From positions 606,001-670,000 of the forward strand of contig OY811986.1 in NCBI GenBank assembly GCA_963681505.1: 64,000 nucleotides of DNA, in the 5' to 3' direction. The stretch is from Eunapius fragilis. Taxonomy: Eukaryota; Porifera; Demospongiae; Spongillida; Spongillidae. Position numbers and translations under genes: made by a program. Numbering within the stretch: position 1 is the stretch's first letter; the number at the start of each line of letters is the position of its first letter. A model generated the notes under the pieces. That model searched no databases, was not told where the DNA came from, and saw nothing but the letters and a program-made list of their open reading frames with translations. Shown here piece by piece: positions 62,794 through 64,000 of the stretch.

Positions 62794-63986
62794 TCACTGA
62801 TGGTTATATAAGTGAGAATGGTTTATAGACACCAGCCACCTAGATCGCATAAACTCCACAAATCCAACCGATTTAATTACTGCAATGGCTTCTTGGTCCT
62901 CGCTTTCCAACTCTGGAGTGTACCCTTCTGCCAACAGCTTGCAACACAGATCCTTCAAAACCAAGGTGCCCAGTCCTTTCCTCCTATGCCCTTCCACGGT
63001 GAACCAGTGCCCCATGTGACCAAAAGGGTGGCATAATATCCAGGCCACCGGGTATGTGGGGTCTGAAGTGATAAAGATGGCAGAACTTGGAAGACACCTC
63101 ACGGCCATCCCAATCTTGGTGGTAGCGTGTGCTGTCACCTTGGTGTACTTCCAGTGGGAGCAAATATAATCCACGTGCTTTGACTCAAGACAACCAAGGA
63201 AATATCCACTAGGACAGGTCCTATTCAGAAAAGGGTGAAAGTGACACGTGCCTCACTCACTATGCCCCCCACACACACCTGTCAGTGACATACCCCACTA
63301 CACACCCCCTACCTGTCACTGATGGTGTCTCACTACACCCCCCTACCTGTCAGTGATGGTGCCCTACACCCCCTACCTGTCAGTGATGGTGATGGTGCCC
63401 TACACACCCCCTACCTGTCAGTGATGGTGATGGTGCCCTACACACCCCCTACCTGTCAGTGATGGTGATGGTGCCCTACACACCCCCTACCTGTCAGTGA
63501 TGGTGATGGTGCCCTACACACCCTCTACCTGCCAGTGATGGTGATGGTGCCCTACACACCCCCTACCTGTCAGTGATGATGATGGTGCCCTACACCCCCC
63601 TACCTGTCACTGATGGTGATGGTGCCCTACACACCCCCTACCTGTCAGTGATGGTGATGGTGCCCTACACACCCTCTACCTGCCAGTGATGGTGATGGTG
63701 CCCTACACACCCCCTACCTGTCAGTGATGGTGCCCTACACCCCCTACCTGTCAGTGATGGTGCCCTACACACCCCCTACCTGTCAGTGATGGTGATGGTG
63801 CCCTACACCCCCTACCTGTCAGTGATGGTGATGGTGCCCTACACACACCCTACCTGTCAGTGATGGAGCCATGCTTCTGGGCTGGCAGGTAAAGATGAAT
63901 TCCAGCGTAGATAGAAACCAGCTGCACTTTCCAGTTGGTAGACTTCGTTGTATCCATCAAATACTGAGCCAACGATTCTTCCACCT
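62794..63986 (-). CDS. GLYAT/GNAT-like N-acyltransferase, 3' part (gene continues beyond the window)
   Basis: Two exons are visible: 63986-63854 (VEVEESLAQYLMDTT ... PAQKHGSITD, donor GTAGGG, phase 2) and 63220-62794 (acceptor CTGAATAG, stop TGA). The last exon carries a GNAT acetyl-CoA-binding core: GHWFTVEGHRRKGLGTLVL (the RxxGLG pyrophosphate loop), a helix, then EDQEAIAVIKSVGFVEF. This order fits glycine N-acyltransferase-like (GLYAT/FR47) proteins, which join acyl-CoA to amino acids. Substrate cannot be predicted. The 5' exons lie past 64,000. Confidence 0.75.
63240..63853. repeat. Donor-anchored minisatellite in the acyltransferase intron, about 19 copies
   Basis: On the coding (minus) strand units read ATCACTGACAG|GTAGGG followed by GTGTAGGGCACC, i.e. 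the exon end plus splice donor repeated. Unit length varies (about 27-39 bp) by presence of an extra ATGGTG. Confidence 0.92.
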
Positions 63987-64000
63987 CTACAGGTGCACAG

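Overview
This is a eukaryotic, metazoan-type window: multi-exon genes with GT-AG introns, signal peptides, and a very large load of mini- and microsatellites. The best guess is a demosponge or similar marine invertebrate. Introns are short, intergenic gaps are often only 100-200 bp, and the first gene is a secreted Pmp-type beta-helix (GGA[IV]/FxxN) fused to many membrane helices. I associate that architecture with sponges and other early-branching lineages. The assignment is inference and no species is claimed.

Layout. (1) 0.5-4.3 kb, +: intronless 1,265-aa Pmp-like beta-helix/multi-pass membrane protein. (2) 9.5-6.1 kb, -: gene with four tandem copies of the zinc-binding region of TMEM55/PIP4P, each copy carrying an identical-length 107-bp exon, and no membrane segments. 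(3) 10.2-21.5 kb: FKBP-like TPR gene (+), CLP1 (-), ANGEL nuclease (-) and a few uncertain small genes. (4) A gap of exactly 200 N (21,540-21,739). (5) 21.7-33.0 kb: a near-identical second copy of block 3, most simply a failed contig overlap rather than a true duplication. (6) 33-36.7 kb: hairpin and MITE-like elements and gene fragments. (7) 36.7-55.3 kb, +: three tandem sialate O-acetylesterase (SIAE) genes with the same eight-exon plan. The third has lost the catalytic serine and carries a 3.54-kb Tc1/mariner-type element in intron 2. (8) 55.6-61.1 kb: an inverted pair of secreted Asp-rich/sushi-domain genes flanking a 2.3-kb array of 24-bp units. (9) 61.1-64 kb: a 27-28-bp satellite and the 3' end of a GLYAT-like N-acyltransferase gene (-).

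The points most worth attention are: the tetra-modular PIP4P-like gene in which only the last module keeps the CX5R motif; the SIAE paralogue that looks like a pseudoenzyme; minisatellites whose repeat unit begins at a real 5' splice site and contains exon end plus donor, seen in several unrelated genes; and a dispersed hairpin family with a conserved core but different terminal inverted repeats in each member. Exon models come from reading frame, phase and splice consensus alone. All exon lengths and phases given here sum to open frames, but no transcript evidence was available.
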